Under the pieces are notes generated by a model. It saw nothing but the letters and a program-made list of their open reading frames with translations. It was not told the DNA's origin and searched no databases. Positions 26,722 to 35,033 of a stretch of 64,000 nucleotides of DNA are shown piece after piece. The translations under genes and the position numbers were made by a program. The stretch's first letter is position 1. Each line of letters opens with the position of its first letter. The stretch covers positions 496,001-560,000 of the forward strand of contig JANPZV010000005.1 of the NCBI GenBank assembly GCA_024707365.1. Reading direction: 5' to 3'. The DNA is from Terricaulis sp. (GTDB lineage Bacteria > Pseudomonadota > Alphaproteobacteria > Caulobacterales > Aquidulcibacteraceae).

Positions 26722-27561
26722 GTGTTTCGCCTGATCCCGGATTGGCTGCTTTACATCATCGTCATCGCGGCGGTGGTGTTTGCGCTGTTCCGCGTGGATG
26801 CAGGCCAGCGCGCGAACGCCCCGCAAGCGCCGCCGGACGCGATCGAAGGCGGCGTCTATCTGCCGCCGCCTTCGGAATACGATCCGGCTGTGCTGGTCGA
26901 GGTGGGCGCCGCCACCTCCGGGCTTGGCAGCGCGTTCGCGATTTCCGAGCAAGGCTGGTGGCTCACCGCGCGCCATGTGGTGGATCAGTGCGAGCGCGTG
27001 GGCATTATCGTGGCCAATGGCGCGGCGGCGCCGGTGCAGGAGGTGAAGGTCGCGCTGTTTGCCGATCTGGCGCTGCTGAAAACCAATCGCGCGCCCACCC
27101 CGCTCGCGCTCGATACGTCAGAGCGGCAATTCCAGATCAATCAGCGCGCCTATCATGTCGGCTTCCCGCAGGGGCGGCCGGGCGAAGCCTATTCGCGCCT
27201 GATTGGCCGGCAAACGCTGGTCGCGCGTGGGCGCTATGAAACCGAAGAGCCAGTGCTGGCCTGGGCGGTGATGGGGCGCACAAGCGGGCTTTCAGGATCG
27301 CTGGCCGGCATCAGCGGCGGGCCGACACTTTCGGCCAACGGCCAAGTGATTGGCGTCACGATCGCCGAATCGGCGCGGCGCGGGCGCATCTACACGGCGG
27401 CGCCAACCTCGATCCAGCGGCTCTTGCGCGTGGAGCAAGTGCGCGCCGAAGGCATGCCGGCGACGCGGCTCTCGCCCGAGGATTATGGCCAGCAGGCCGA
27501 TAATCTTCGCCGTTCGCTGGCGGTGGCGCAGGTGGTGTGCGTCGGCCCGGAGGGGCGCTGA
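26722..27561 (+). CDS. Membrane-anchored trypsin-like serine protease
   Basis: 279 residues from GTG 26722. One N-terminal membrane anchor (IPDWLLYIIVIAAVVFALF) precedes a chymotrypsin-fold domain with catalytic His in TARHVVDQ, Asp in ALFADLALLK and Ser in LAGISGGPTLSANG. A Cys lies just after the His motif. No PDZ domain follows, so it is not DegP-like. Probably a periplasmic quality-control or processing protease. Its stop codon overlaps the pyrF start (TGATG), suggesting one transcript DUF350-protease-pyrF. Confidence 0.85.
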   Translation: MFRLIPDWLLYIIVIAAVVFALFRVDAGQRANAPQAPPDAIEGGVYLPPPSEYDPAVLVEVGAATSGLGSAFAISEQGWWLTARHVVDQCERVGIIVANGAAAPVQEVKVALFADLALLKTNRAPTPLALDTSERQFQINQRAYHVGFPQGRPGEAYSRLIGRQTLVARGRYETEEPVLAWAVMGRTSGLSGSLAGISGGPTLSANGQVIGVTIAESARRGRIYTAAPTSIQRLLRVEQVRAEGMPATRLSPEDYGQQADNLRRSLAVAQVVCVGPEGR

Positions 27562-28454
27562 TGGCCGCGTTCGCTGACCGGCTGATCGAAGGCGTGCGCC
27601 GCACTGGCAGCCCGCTCTGCGTTGGGCTTGATCCGTTCGCGGATAAAATCCCGAGCCTGTTCGGCAGCCTGCGCGATGACGCCTCCGGCGTGCTGGTGAA
27701 ATTCGGCACGAGCATTATCGATATCGCCTCCAAGCACGCCGCCGTGCTGAAGCCGCAACTGGGCCTTTACGAGCAATTCGGCGAGATGGGCTACGCGAGC
27801 GCGCGCATCCTTACTGAATACGCCAAGAGCAAAGGCATGCTGGTGATCCTCGACGCCAAGCGCGGCGATATCGGCACCACGGCCGAAGGCTACGCGCGCG
27901 CCACGTTAGGCCCCGCGCCCGGCTTCGGCGCCGATTGCGTGACGGTCAATCCGTACATGGGCAAGGATACGCTTTCGCCCTTCATCGCCGTGGCGCAGCG
28001 CGATCAAAAAGGCGTGGCCGTGCTGGTGCGCACCTCCAATCCCGGCGCGGGCGATTTTCAGGATCTGCAAGTTGGCGGCGCCCCGCTCTGGCGGCGCGTG
28101 GCCGAAATGCTGAGCCCCGAAACGCTGGCGCTGATGGGGCAAAGCGGCTGGTCGAGCCTGATGGCCGTCGCCGGCGCCACTTATCCGGATGAAGCGCGCG
28201 CGCTGCGCGAGGCGATGCCGAACGCGCTGTTGCTCGTGCCCGGCTATGGCGCGCAAGGCGCCAGCGCCGCGGACGCCGTCGCCGGCTTCGTCAAAGGCCC
28301 GAAGGGCCGCGAAGGCGGGGTGGTCAATTCCTCGCGGGCGGTGACTTATCCACCGGCGGCGCGGCTTGCCGGCACGATGGGCGAGTGGCGCAACGCGGTG
28401 GATGCGGCCATGGGCGCCGCCGCGAAGGAACTCCGCGCCGCCATCGCCGCTTGA
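27561..28454 (+). CDS. pyrF: Orotidine 5'-phosphate decarboxylase, type 2
   Basis: 297 residues. SPLCVGLDPFADKIP at the N-terminus and the catalytic VILDAKRGDIGTTAEGYA (Asp-Lys-Asp) identify the type 2 (long) OMP decarboxylase; LVPGYGAQGA and VVNSSRAVTYP are the C-terminal phosphate-binding pieces. It makes UMP from OMP in pyrimidine synthesis. ATG 27561 overlaps the upstream stop. The type 2 form differs from the shorter type 1 enzyme of E. coli. Confidence 0.93.
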   Translation: MAAFADRLIEGVRRTGSPLCVGLDPFADKIPSLFGSLRDDASGVLVKFGTSIIDIASKHAAVLKPQLGLYEQFGEMGYASARILTEYAKSKGMLVILDAKRGDIGTTAEGYARATLGPAPGFGADCVTVNPYMGKDTLSPFIAVAQRDQKGVAVLVRTSNPGAGDFQDLQVGGAPLWRRVAEMLSPETLALMGQSGWSSLMAVAGATYPDEARALREAMPNALLLVPGYGAQGASAADAVAGFVKGPKGREGGVVNSSRAVTYPPAARLAGTMGEWRNAVDAAMGAAAKELRAAIAA

Positions 28455-28538
28455 AGGGCGACAAGCCGGCCCGATTGGTTAAGGATGCGCCCGATTCGAG
28501 GGGGCGGCCCAAAATGGGCGGCCAAAGGGAGATCACCC

Positions 28539-29471
28539 ATGCGCAAGAAATTGACGCACGCCTTGGCGGCCGCGCTCGCCGCTTTGCTCATCAGCCCGGC
28601 GTTCGCCGATGGCCCGGCCGAGCCTGAGCCCGATGTCGCCGCCCCGCCTTTGCGCGCGCAGCCTGTCGCGCCCGCGCAGCCCGCCGCCGCGCCGCCCGAA
28701 GGCCAGATCGGCCAGATCGCCATGGACGATGTGAACTACACCGTCCCCGCCGGATACAAATTCTACTCCGCCGCCGAGGCGCAGGCCTACCTGCAGCGCA
28801 ACGGCGCCGCAGCGCCCCAGGGCGCAGTGCTTGGCCTCATCGCGCGCGATGGCGTGGACGTGCGCCAGAGCGGGGCGTGGGCCACCGTGGTGAGCTATGA
28901 TTCCATCGGCTACGTGCCGCGCGAAACCGCCGCGGGCCTCGAAGAAAGCAATTTTGAAGCGGACGTGCGCAGCGCGCGCGCGCAGCAGAACCGGCCGTTC
29001 GAGGGCTTCATCGTCGCCCCCGCGTTCGAGCCGGGCGCGCCGAGCCTCACTTGGGCCGAACGCGCGGCCCGCCCCGGCGCGCAAGGCGCGGATCTGCGCC
29101 ATGAAAGCAAGGCGCTGGGCCGCTATGGCGTGGCAGCCCTCACCAGCATCGGCAGCGCAGATCAGCTCAATGAAATCGCCGCCGCCGCACCGACGCTGCT
29201 GCAAGGCGTGAGCTTCCCGGACGGGCGCCGCCACGCCGATTTCCAACCGGCGAGCGATACTGTCAGCGCCTACACCGTGCCCGGGCTTGTCACCGGCGTT
29301 GCGGCGCAAACCGAAACCGCGCAAGCGCCCGTCACCGAAGAAGGCCAAACCGGCTTCGGCGGGCTCTCGGGCTGGTTTCCGTGGATCGCGGCGGGCGTGG
29401 TTGGCCTCGGCATCGTCGGCTATCTCTTGATGCGCCGCCGCCGCAGCGACGATGAGGACGACGAGGCTTAA
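28539..29471 (+). CDS. DUF2167 family exported membrane-anchored protein
   Basis: 310 residues. Signal peptide MRKKLTHALAAALAALLISP, a Pro/Ala-rich linker, then the DUF2167 domain: VPAGYKFYSAAEAQAYLQRN, GLIARDGVDVRQSGAWATVV, YDSIGYVPRETA, LTWAERAARPGAQG and YGVAALTSIGSADQLNEIAA. A C-terminal helix WIAAGVVGLGIVGYLLMRRR anchors it, with an acidic tail. Function unknown; members occur widely in proteobacteria. AAAGGGAG precedes ATG 28539. Confidence 0.88.
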   Translation: MRKKLTHALAAALAALLISPAFADGPAEPEPDVAAPPLRAQPVAPAQPAAAPPEGQIGQIAMDDVNYTVPAGYKFYSAAEAQAYLQRNGAAAPQGAVLGLIARDGVDVRQSGAWATVVSYDSIGYVPRETAAGLEESNFEADVRSARAQQNRPFEGFIVAPAFEPGAPSLTWAERAARPGAQGADLRHESKALGRYGVAALTSIGSADQLNEIAAAAPTLLQGVSFPDGRRHADFQPASDTVSAYTVPGLVTGVAAQTETAQAPVTEEGQTGFGGLSGWFPWIAAGVVGLGIVGYLLMRRRRSDDEDDEA

Positions 29472-29485
29472 GTCTTGGACCGAGT

Positions 29486-29583
29486 CTTGGACCGCCGGCG
29501 TCCTCGCCGGCATGCGGTGTTTCAGCTTGCGCCGTCGGTTCTAATTGAAACAGCCCGGCCGGCGAGGACGCCGGCGGTCCAAG
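29486..29583. terminator. Perfect 26-bp inverted repeat between convergent genes
   Basis: The left arm at 29486-29511 (CTTGGACCGCCGGCGTCCTC...) and the right arm at 29558-29583 are exact reverse complements over 26 bases, with a 46-nt loop. The word GTCTTGGACCG also occurs twice in tandem just before and in the left arm. The right arm touches the stop of the Rieske gene on the minus strand. The position suggests a shared bidirectional terminator, but arm length and perfection also fit a mobile palindrome. Confidence 0.8.
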
Positions 29584-29910
29584 CTAAGCTGTAAAAATCA
29601 CGCCATCGCGCACGATAATCGCGATGGGCTCGAGCGCGCCGCCATTGCAAGGCCCGCCGGCGCATGCGCCATCGTCCAAGCGATAGCTGGCGCCATGCAT
29701 AGCGCAGACGAGATAACGCCCTTCCTGCACGATCAGCCGCCCATCGGCGCGCTGCAGCGGGTAATCTGCGTGGGTGCAGCGATTGCGGAATGCGCGCACC
29801 GCATCGCCGCGCCGCGTCAAGATCAGTGAAGCGCCAGCCGCATCGGCAAGCCGCGCGCCCGCATCTGGAATGTCCTCCACGCGCGCCAGCGCAAGGCCCG
29901 CGCTGATCAC
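29584..29910 (-). CDS. Rieske 2Fe-2S domain protein
   Basis: 108 residues from GTG 29910, overlapping the gpsA stop. The cluster-binding motifs are [12 protein letters not shown] (Cys-x-His) and [13 protein letters not shown] (Cys-x2-His), separated by 17 residues, as in small ferredoxin-type Rieske proteins of dioxygenases and nitrite reductase small subunits. No oxygenase is nearby. It may act as a soluble electron carrier. Probably co-transcribed with gpsA. Confidence 0.88.
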   Translation of the reverse strand: MISAGLALARVEDIPDAGARLADAAGASLILTRRGDAVRAFRNRCTHADYPLQRADGRLIVQEGRYLVCAMHGASYRLDDGACAGGPCNGGALEPIAIIVRDGVIFTA

Positions 29911-30911
29911 GCGCCCTCGGCGCGGAACGGGCGCGACAGCAATCCCTCGATCGCATCATCAATGCTGAGCCGCTCGCTGAGAATCGCATCGACCGCTTCG
30001 CAGATCGGCATCTCCACGCCATGCCTGCGCGCCAGCGCCACGACGGCGGGCGCGCTCTCCATGCCTTCGGCCACGCTGCGGCGCTCGCCGAGAATAGCCT
30101 TGAGCGCGCGCCCCTCGCCCAGCGCGGCGCCGAGCGAGGTGTTGCGCGAGTTCATCGAGGCGCAGGTGAGCACCAGATCGCCTAGCCCGCAGAGGCCAGA
30201 AAGCGTTTCGGCCTTCGCGCCCATGGCCAGGCCCAGCCGCGTCAGCTCGGCAAAGCCGCGCGTGATCAACGCGGCGCGCGCGCCATCGCCCAGCTTGCGC
30301 CCCTCGGCCACGCCGCAGGCGATGGCGATCACGTTCTTCACCGCGCCGCCAATCTCCGCGCCGATCAGATCATCGGCCCAGTAGGGGCGGAAGGTTGGCA
30401 AGCCGATGGTTTCGACGATGGCGGCGGCGAAGGCGTCATCCGGGCTGGCGATCGTGACCGCCGTGGGCAGGCCGCGCACCACGTCCTTGGCAAAGCCCGG
30501 GCCCGAGAGCACGGCGGGCGTGGCCTCGGGCAAGGTCTCGGCCAGCACGTCCGTCATCAAGGCTTGCGTGCCCCTCTCCACCCCCTTGGCGCACAGCACG
30601 ATGCGCGCGCCGGGCTCAAGGTGCGGCTTGAGGGCGGAAAGCACCGCGCGCATGTGCTGGGCCGGCGGCACGGCCAGGATCAGCGCAGCGCCGGCGGCGG
30701 CCTCCAGCGCATTGGTGGCGGTGATCTCCGGGCTGAGCTGGGCGCCGGGCAGGAACAGGGCGTTCTCGCGCGCGGTGTTGACCGCCTCGGCCACCTCCGG
30801 CTCGCGCGCCCAGAGCGTGACCTTGCGCCCGGCGGAGGCCGCCACTTGCGCCAGCGCCGTGCCCCAGGCGCCGGCGCCGAGCACGGCCACGGATGGAAAG
30901 GGCTGAATCAC
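29907..30911 (-). CDS. gpsA: NAD(P)-dependent glycerol-3-phosphate dehydrogenase
   Basis: 334 residues: [19 protein letters not shown] dinucleotide site, [20 protein letters not shown], catalytic Lys in [19 protein letters not shown], and [14 protein letters not shown]. The enzyme reduces DHAP to sn-glycerol-3-phosphate for phospholipids. In many alphaproteobacteria gpsA lies next to tsaD. Here a TetR gene and two tiny membrane-protein genes stand between them. Confidence 0.95.
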   Translation of the reverse strand: MIQPFPSVAVLGAGAWGTALAQVAASAGRKVTLWAREPEVAEAVNTARENALFLPGAQLSPEITATNALEAAAGAALILAVPPAQHMRAVLSALKPHLEPGARIVLCAKGVERGTQALMTDVLAETLPEATPAVLSGPGFAKDVVRGLPTAVTIASPDDAFAAAIVETIGLPTFRPYWADDLIGAEIGGAVKNVIAIACGVAEGRKLGDGARAALITRGFAELTRLGLAMGAKAETLSGLCGLGDLVLTCASMNSRNTSLGAALGEGRALKAILGERRSVAEGMESAPAVVALARRHGVEMPICEAVDAILSERLSIDDAIEGLLSRPFRAEGA

Positions 30912-30923
30912 TCGGCTGAATCC

Positions 30924-30956
30924 TTCATTGATCGTTCAGTCAAAACCGGATACAAA
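30924..30956 (+). promoter_or_regulatory. Promoter of tetR (possibly leaderless) with operator-like repeat
   Basis: TTGATC at 30928-30933 and TACAAA at 30951-30956, 17 bp apart, fit -35 and -10 boxes. The expected start site falls on or next to ATG 30963, so the transcript may be leaderless. The interval also has CTGAA/TTCAG arms, and the 10-mer TTCATTGATC (30924-30933) recurs at 31623-31632. The region is the 51-bp divergent gap with gpsA. Confidence 0.55.
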
Positions 30957-30962
30957 GTAGGG

Positions 30963-31568
30963 ATGGACGAAAAATCGGCTACGCGCGACCGCATTCTTCA
31001 GGCGGCCATCGCCCGCATCAAGCATTACGGGTACAGCAAGACAACCATGGCCGAGATCGCGGCCGATTGCGATATGTCGCCCGGCAACATCTATCGCTTC
31101 TTCGAGGCCAAGATCGACATCGCCGAGGCGATGGCGCGCAAGCACTATTCCGATGAGCAGGGCGAGCTTTCAGCCATCGCCCGCAAGAAAGACATCCCCG
31201 CCGATAAACGCCTGCGCGAGATCTTTCTCAAACGGCTGCGCGATTCCTATGAATTGTTGGAAGAAAAGCCAAAAGTGATGGAGATCGCCGAGGTGATCCA
31301 CCGCGAGCGGCCCACCTTCGCCAATGAGCAATTCGCGCTCGAGCGGGTGTTCCTTTCGGCCGTGCTGGAGGATGGCGAGGCGGCGGGCCTGTTCGCGCCC
31401 GGCGATCACAACCTCACCGCCGAAATGCTGCAGGCGGCGACAATGAAATTCTCCGTGCCGCAGCTTTTCTCCCAACTGACCCTGCCCAAGCTGGAGCGGG
31501 AACTGGAGGGCGTGCTCGATCTGCTGTTTCGGGGGCTCTACAGCCGCGCCGGCGATAGCGCCGCTTAG
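30963..31568 (+). CDS. TetR-family transcriptional regulator
   Basis: 201 residues. The N-terminal helix-turn-helix is RDRILQAAIARIKHYGYSKT then TTMAEIAADCDMSPGNIYRF (about residues 10-55), followed by an all-helical ligand domain (LEEKPKVMEIAEVIHRERPT, AEMLQAATMKFSVPQLFSQL). No ligand motif is recognisable. ATG 30963 lies only 6 bp after the putative -10. The shared promoter word upstream and downstream suggests it controls itself and the tiny membrane protein at 31686. Confidence 0.88.
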   Translation: MDEKSATRDRILQAAIARIKHYGYSKTTMAEIAADCDMSPGNIYRFFEAKIDIAEAMARKHYSDEQGELSAIARKKDIPADKRLREIFLKRLRDSYELLEEKPKVMEIAEVIHRERPTFANEQFALERVFLSAVLEDGEAAGLFAPGDHNLTAEMLQAATMKFSVPQLFSQLTLPKLERELEGVLDLLFRGLYSRAGDSAA

Positions 31569-31604
31569 CCGGGGATAGCGGGCGAAAAATTTTTGAGTCG
31601 ATAG

Positions 31605-31655
31605 TGAATAATATCTATTTTATTCATTGATCACATTCGGCGGCCATGCTACATA
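31605..31655 (+). promoter_or_regulatory. Promoter with AT-rich palindrome upstream of tiny membrane protein
   Basis: TGAATAA (31605-31611) and TTATTCA (31620-31626) form a 7-bp inverted repeat with 8-bp spacer directly before TTGATC (31627-31632), which is 17 bp from TACATA (31650-31655). The palindrome abuts the -35 box, a common operator position. The 10-mer TTCATTGATC here is identical to the one in the tetR promoter. Confidence 0.6.
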
Positions 31656-31685
31656 ATCTGCATCGCCGCTTTTGGAGCCGCCGCC

Positions 31686-31799
31686 ATGACCGCCCGCCCC
31701 TCTACCCTGCTGATGATGAGCTTTATGATCGCCGCCACGCTGGTGGTAGCGCTTGCCGCCGCCCCGCTGCTGCAAACCGCCGCCATGGTGGTGGCGTAA
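31686..31799 (+). CDS. Tiny single-helix membrane protein A (37 residues)
   Basis: Sequence-read small gene: ATG 31686 with TTTTGGAG upstream (7-9 bp away), its own promoter and a strong terminator behind. The product is MTARPSTLLMMSFMIAATLV continuing VALAAAPLLQTAAMVVA: one hydrophobic helix with almost no polar residues after the first six. It aligns with the second tiny protein at 32031 over the helix and the (A/T)AA-x-VV end. Function unknown. Confidence 0.7.
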   Translation: MTARPSTLLMMSFMIAATLVVALAAAPLLQTAAMVVA

Positions 31800-31843
31800 G
31801 ATCTGCCCGCCGGCGCGGCTCCCGCGCGCCGCAGGTTCTTGTG

Positions 31844-31878
31844 CAGGCGCGAAGGAAACCCCTTCGCGCCTGTTTTTT
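31844..31878 (+). terminator. Strong Rho-independent terminator
   Basis: A perfect 12-bp stem CAGGCGCGAAGG / CCTTCGCGCCTG with loop AAACC is followed by six T residues. It ends the transcript of tiny membrane protein A, 45 bp after its stop. Confidence 0.95.
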
Positions 31879-32030
31879 GTCTGCATTTATGGGACGAAAT
31901 TAACGATTGCCATCCGAATTTGCATGCCTGTAGTGGGGATTTCTCCCTACTCATCGGGCCTTAGAGGGTCCATCTACCCGCCTGTGATGTTCGCACCTGC
32001 AACATCGTTGTTTTATTGGAGATGAGTTCG

Positions 32031-32147
32031 ATGTCAGCGCAAGACGTGCCCGCCACTTACCGGGCGATGTCCATTATTGTCGCGATCGCGCTGGTCGTGA
32101 CGGCGCTGGCGCCGCTCATGGCCACCGCCGCGAAGGTCGTGGTTTAA
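32031..32147 (+). CDS. Tiny single-helix membrane protein B (38 residues), paralogue of A
   Basis: ATG 32031 is preceded by TTGGAG at suitable distance; an ATG at 32022 is too close to it. The product is [20 protein letters not shown] continuing [18 protein letters not shown]: a short polar N-terminus and one membrane helix. It shares the pattern LVV-ALAxxPLxxTAAxVV with protein A. It overlaps the tsaD 3' end by 4 bp, tail to tail. The 150 bp before it contain a possible weak promoter (TTGCCA, 16 bp, TGTAGT). Confidence 0.65.
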   Translation: MSAQDVPATYRAMSIIVAIALVVTALAPLMATAAKVVV

Positions 32148-33234
32148 GCCTTTGCGCCCTTGCGCCCCGGCTTGTGGCTGGGGCGCAAGCGCGCCGCCGC
32201 TTCATCCAGCGGCCAGCGGGGCCGCGCGGGCGCATCCAGCCCATCGCTGAATCCCCGCGCTAATCTTTCCGCCCCAGCAAGGGCGATCATGGCGCCGTTA
32301 TCGGTGCACCATTTCAGCGGCGGGGCGATGAAATCGTAGCGGTTCGCCGCCGCCAATTGTTCCAATTTTCCCCTGATCGGCGTGTTCGCGGCCACCCCGC
32401 CAGCGGCCACCAGCCGGCCCCTGGCCCCCACATCGGATCAAACATGCGCATCGCCCGCGTCGTGCGATCGGCGATGATGTCGAGCACGGCGGCCTGGAAG
32501 CTGGCGCAGAGATCGGCCTTATCCTGATCGGTCATCACGCCAAGCGCGGCGGCTTCGCGCGCGCAGGCGGTTTTAAGGCCCGCGAACGAGAAATCGCAGC
32601 CCTCCCGGCCCAGCAACGGGCGCGGCAAGGAAAAGCGTTTCGGATCACCAGCTTGCGCGGCCTTTTCAACCAGCGGCCCGCCCGGAAAGCCAAGATCGAG
32701 CAGCTTGGCCAGCTTATCGAACGCTTCACCCAGCGCATCGTCGATGGTGGAGCCCAAGCGGCGATACTCGCCCACGCCGAGCACGGCGATGAATTGGCAA
32801 TGCCCGCCGCTGACCAGCAGCAAGAGATAGGGAAAATCCGCCCCGCCTTCGGCCAGGCGCGGGGAAAGCGCGTGGCCTTCAAGGTGGTTCACCGCGATCA
32901 GCGGCTTATCGTGCGCCAGCGCGATGGCCTTGCCGGCGAGCAGCCCCACCATCACCCCGCCGATCAGGCCGGGGCCAGCGGTGGCGGCCACGCCATCGAG
33001 ATCGGCAAAACCGAGCCCGGCGTCCGCCATGGCCGCCGCGATGGTCCCATCCAGGCCCTCGACATGCGCGCGCGCCGCGATCTCGGGCACCACGCCTTTA
33101 TACGGCGCGTGATGCGCGGCCTGGCCGAGCACGATGTCCGAGATCACGCGCGGGCGGCCGTTTTCCAGGCGCAGCACCGCGGCCGCGGTTTCATCGCAGC
33201 TGGTTTCGATGCCGAGGACGGTCAAAGGCTTCAT
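32144..33234 (-). CDS. tsaD: tRNA N6-threonylcarbamoyladenosine transferase, one-base frame break
   Basis: ATG 33234 gives [20 protein letters not shown]. The metal-binding motif is [13 protein letters not shown] (HxxxH), with [19 protein letters not shown] and [11 protein letters not shown]. The protein transfers threonylcarbamoyl to A37 of ANN-decoding tRNAs with TsaB/TsaE. As read, the frame breaks after RMFDPM near 32434. One missing G restores [20 protein letters not shown], then [18 protein letters not shown], to the stop at 32144 (about 363 residues). An essential gene, so the break is almost surely a sequence error. Confidence 0.92.
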
Positions 33235-33307
33235 CGGCCTGGGACATAAGCGCTTTCCAGCGCAACCGCCATGGACCGGCGCCGCCCCGCCGCGCCATAT
33301 AGCGGCC

Positions 33308-34249
33308 ATGAGCACTCCTCTTCTCCGCATTGGCGCGCGCGGCTCAAAGCTTTCGCTGGCGCAGACCGGCCAAACCCGCGACCGGCTGGCCGCCGCGATG
33401 GGCGCAGCCCCCGAGGCGCTGGAGATCATCCCGATCGTGACGAGCGGGGATCGGATTCAGGATCGCCGGCTGATCGAAGCCGGCGGCAAAGGGCTCTTCA
33501 CCAAGGAGCTGGATGAAGCGCTGCTGGATGGGCGCATCGATCTCGCCGTGCATTCGCTCAAGGATTTGCCGACAACGCTGCCGGACGGCATCACGCTGGC
33601 CTGCGTGCCCGAGCGGGAAGATCCGCGCGATGCGTTTGTGTGCCTCAGCGCCAAGACAATCGAGGATCTGCCCGCTGGCGCGATCATCGGCACCGCATCG
33701 CTCAGGCGGCAGGCGCAGACGCTTTATATCCGCCCCGATCTTGGCGTGATCACACTGCGCGGCAATGTGGAGACACGGCTGGCGAAGCTCGGCGAAGGGA
33801 TTGCGGACGCGACCTTCCTGGCCATCGCCGGGCTCACGCGCATCGGCCTTGCGCAGCACGCGGCGAGCCTGATTGATCCATCCGCGATGCCGCCCGCCGC
33901 GTGCCAAGGCGCGCTGGCGATCACCGCACGCAGCGATGATACGCGCGTGCTCGATCAGCTCGCGGCGTTTGAAAACGCGGATGCGCGCGTGGAGATCGAA
34001 GCTGAGCGCGCATTTCTCGCAGCGCTGGATGGCTCATGCCGCACGCCGATTGGCGCGTTGGGCCGCGTTCAAGGCGATCAGCTTGCCTTCATCGGCGAAA
34101 CGCTGACGCCGGATGGGACAACGCGCTGGCGCCAGCAAGAAACCATCACCCTCAGCGGCGATCGCGCCGCGTTGGCGCGTGCGCTTGGCGCACGGCTGGG
34201 CCAGCGCATCCGCGATGAAGCGGGCGACGCCATCCTCACGGACCATTGA
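33308..34249 (+). CDS. hemC: Hydroxymethylbilane synthase (porphobilinogen deaminase)
   Basis: 313 residues starting [40 protein letters not shown] holds the catalytic Asp region, [11 protein letters not shown] and LRGNVETRL bind the growing chain, and [13 protein letters not shown] carries the Cys that anchors the dipyrromethane cofactor. It polymerises four porphobilinogens. Divergent from tsaD with a 73-bp gap; its stop overlaps the hemD start. Confidence 0.95.
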   Translation: MSTPLLRIGARGSKLSLAQTGQTRDRLAAAMGAAPEALEIIPIVTSGDRIQDRRLIEAGGKGLFTKELDEALLDGRIDLAVHSLKDLPTTLPDGITLACVPEREDPRDAFVCLSAKTIEDLPAGAIIGTASLRRQAQTLYIRPDLGVITLRGNVETRLAKLGEGIADATFLAIAGLTRIGLAQHAASLIDPSAMPPAACQGALAITARSDDTRVLDQLAAFENADARVEIEAERAFLAALDGSCRTPIGALGRVQGDQLAFIGETLTPDGTTRWRQQETITLSGDRAALARALGARLGQRIRDEAGDAILTDH

Positions 34250-34965
34250 TGAAAATCGCCATCACCCGCGCGCTGCCGGAAGCAGAGGATACAGCCGCCG
34301 CCATCCGCGCGCGCGGGGCTGAGCCGATCATCGCGCCGCTGCTGGAGATCGTGCCGATGGGGTACGACACCAGCACCGAAGGCGCGCAGGCAATCCTGTT
34401 CACCAGCGTTCATGGCGTGGCCGCCTTCCCCGATGCGCGGGGCGCGCGCGCGATCCCGGTGCTCACCGTGGGGGATGCAACCGCGCAAGCGGCGCGGGCG
34501 GCGGGGTTTGAGCATGTGCGCTCCGCCGATGGCGATGCGGCGGCGCTGACGGCGCTGGCGCTGGCCACGCTTCATCCACAGGCAGGCAAGCTGATCCACA
34601 TTCGCGGCACGCACGTGGCCGGGGATGTGGCGGGCCAGCTTGAGGCGGCGGGCTTTGTGGTGGACCGGCGCATCGCCTACACCGCCGCACAGGCGCAGAA
34701 ACTGCCCGCAGCGCTGAGCCAACCTCTGGATGTTGTTCTGTTTTATAGCGCGCGCACGGCGGGCGCTTACCGGGCGCTGGGCGCGCCACACGCAGCCGCC
34801 CGCACCGCCGCCTGCATGAGCCAAGCGGTGGCCGACGCAGCCGGGCCAGGCTGGGGCCGCGTGATCGTGTCCGAACGGCCACGCGAAGACAGCGTTCTTG
34901 CAGCGATTTTCGGCCTGAACGCCCCGCTGGCGCAAGCGCTTGAGCGCAGCGCGGACGGGCCGTAA
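34249..34965 (+). CDS. hemD: Uroporphyrinogen-III synthase
   Basis: 238 residues starting at ATG 34249, overlapping the hemC stop. The sequence is poorly conserved in this family, but IAITRALPEAEDTAAAIRAR, LFTSVHGVAAF, VGDATAQAARAAGF, IHIRGTHVAGDVAGQL and the C-terminal ACMSQAVADAAG fit HemD and the context is decisive. It closes hydroxymethylbilane to uroporphyrinogen III. Confidence 0.92.
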   Translation: MKIAITRALPEAEDTAAAIRARGAEPIIAPLLEIVPMGYDTSTEGAQAILFTSVHGVAAFPDARGARAIPVLTVGDATAQAARAAGFEHVRSADGDAAALTALALATLHPQAGKLIHIRGTHVAGDVAGQLEAAGFVVDRRIAYTAAQAQKLPAALSQPLDVVLFYSARTAGAYRALGAPHAAARTAACMSQAVADAAGPGWGRVIVSERPREDSVLAAIFGLNAPLAQALERSADGP

Positions 34966-35033
34966 GTTTCCAGCACAGCCCGACTCGTTTCCGACTCGAA
35001 ATAGCGGAAAGTTTTGGGAAAACGGGGAGCTCC

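Noticed and set aside
30564-30962. Long N-terminal extension of the TetR protein
   Set aside because: It runs antisense through gpsA and ignores the promoter and ATG at 30963, where the normal TetR length begins.
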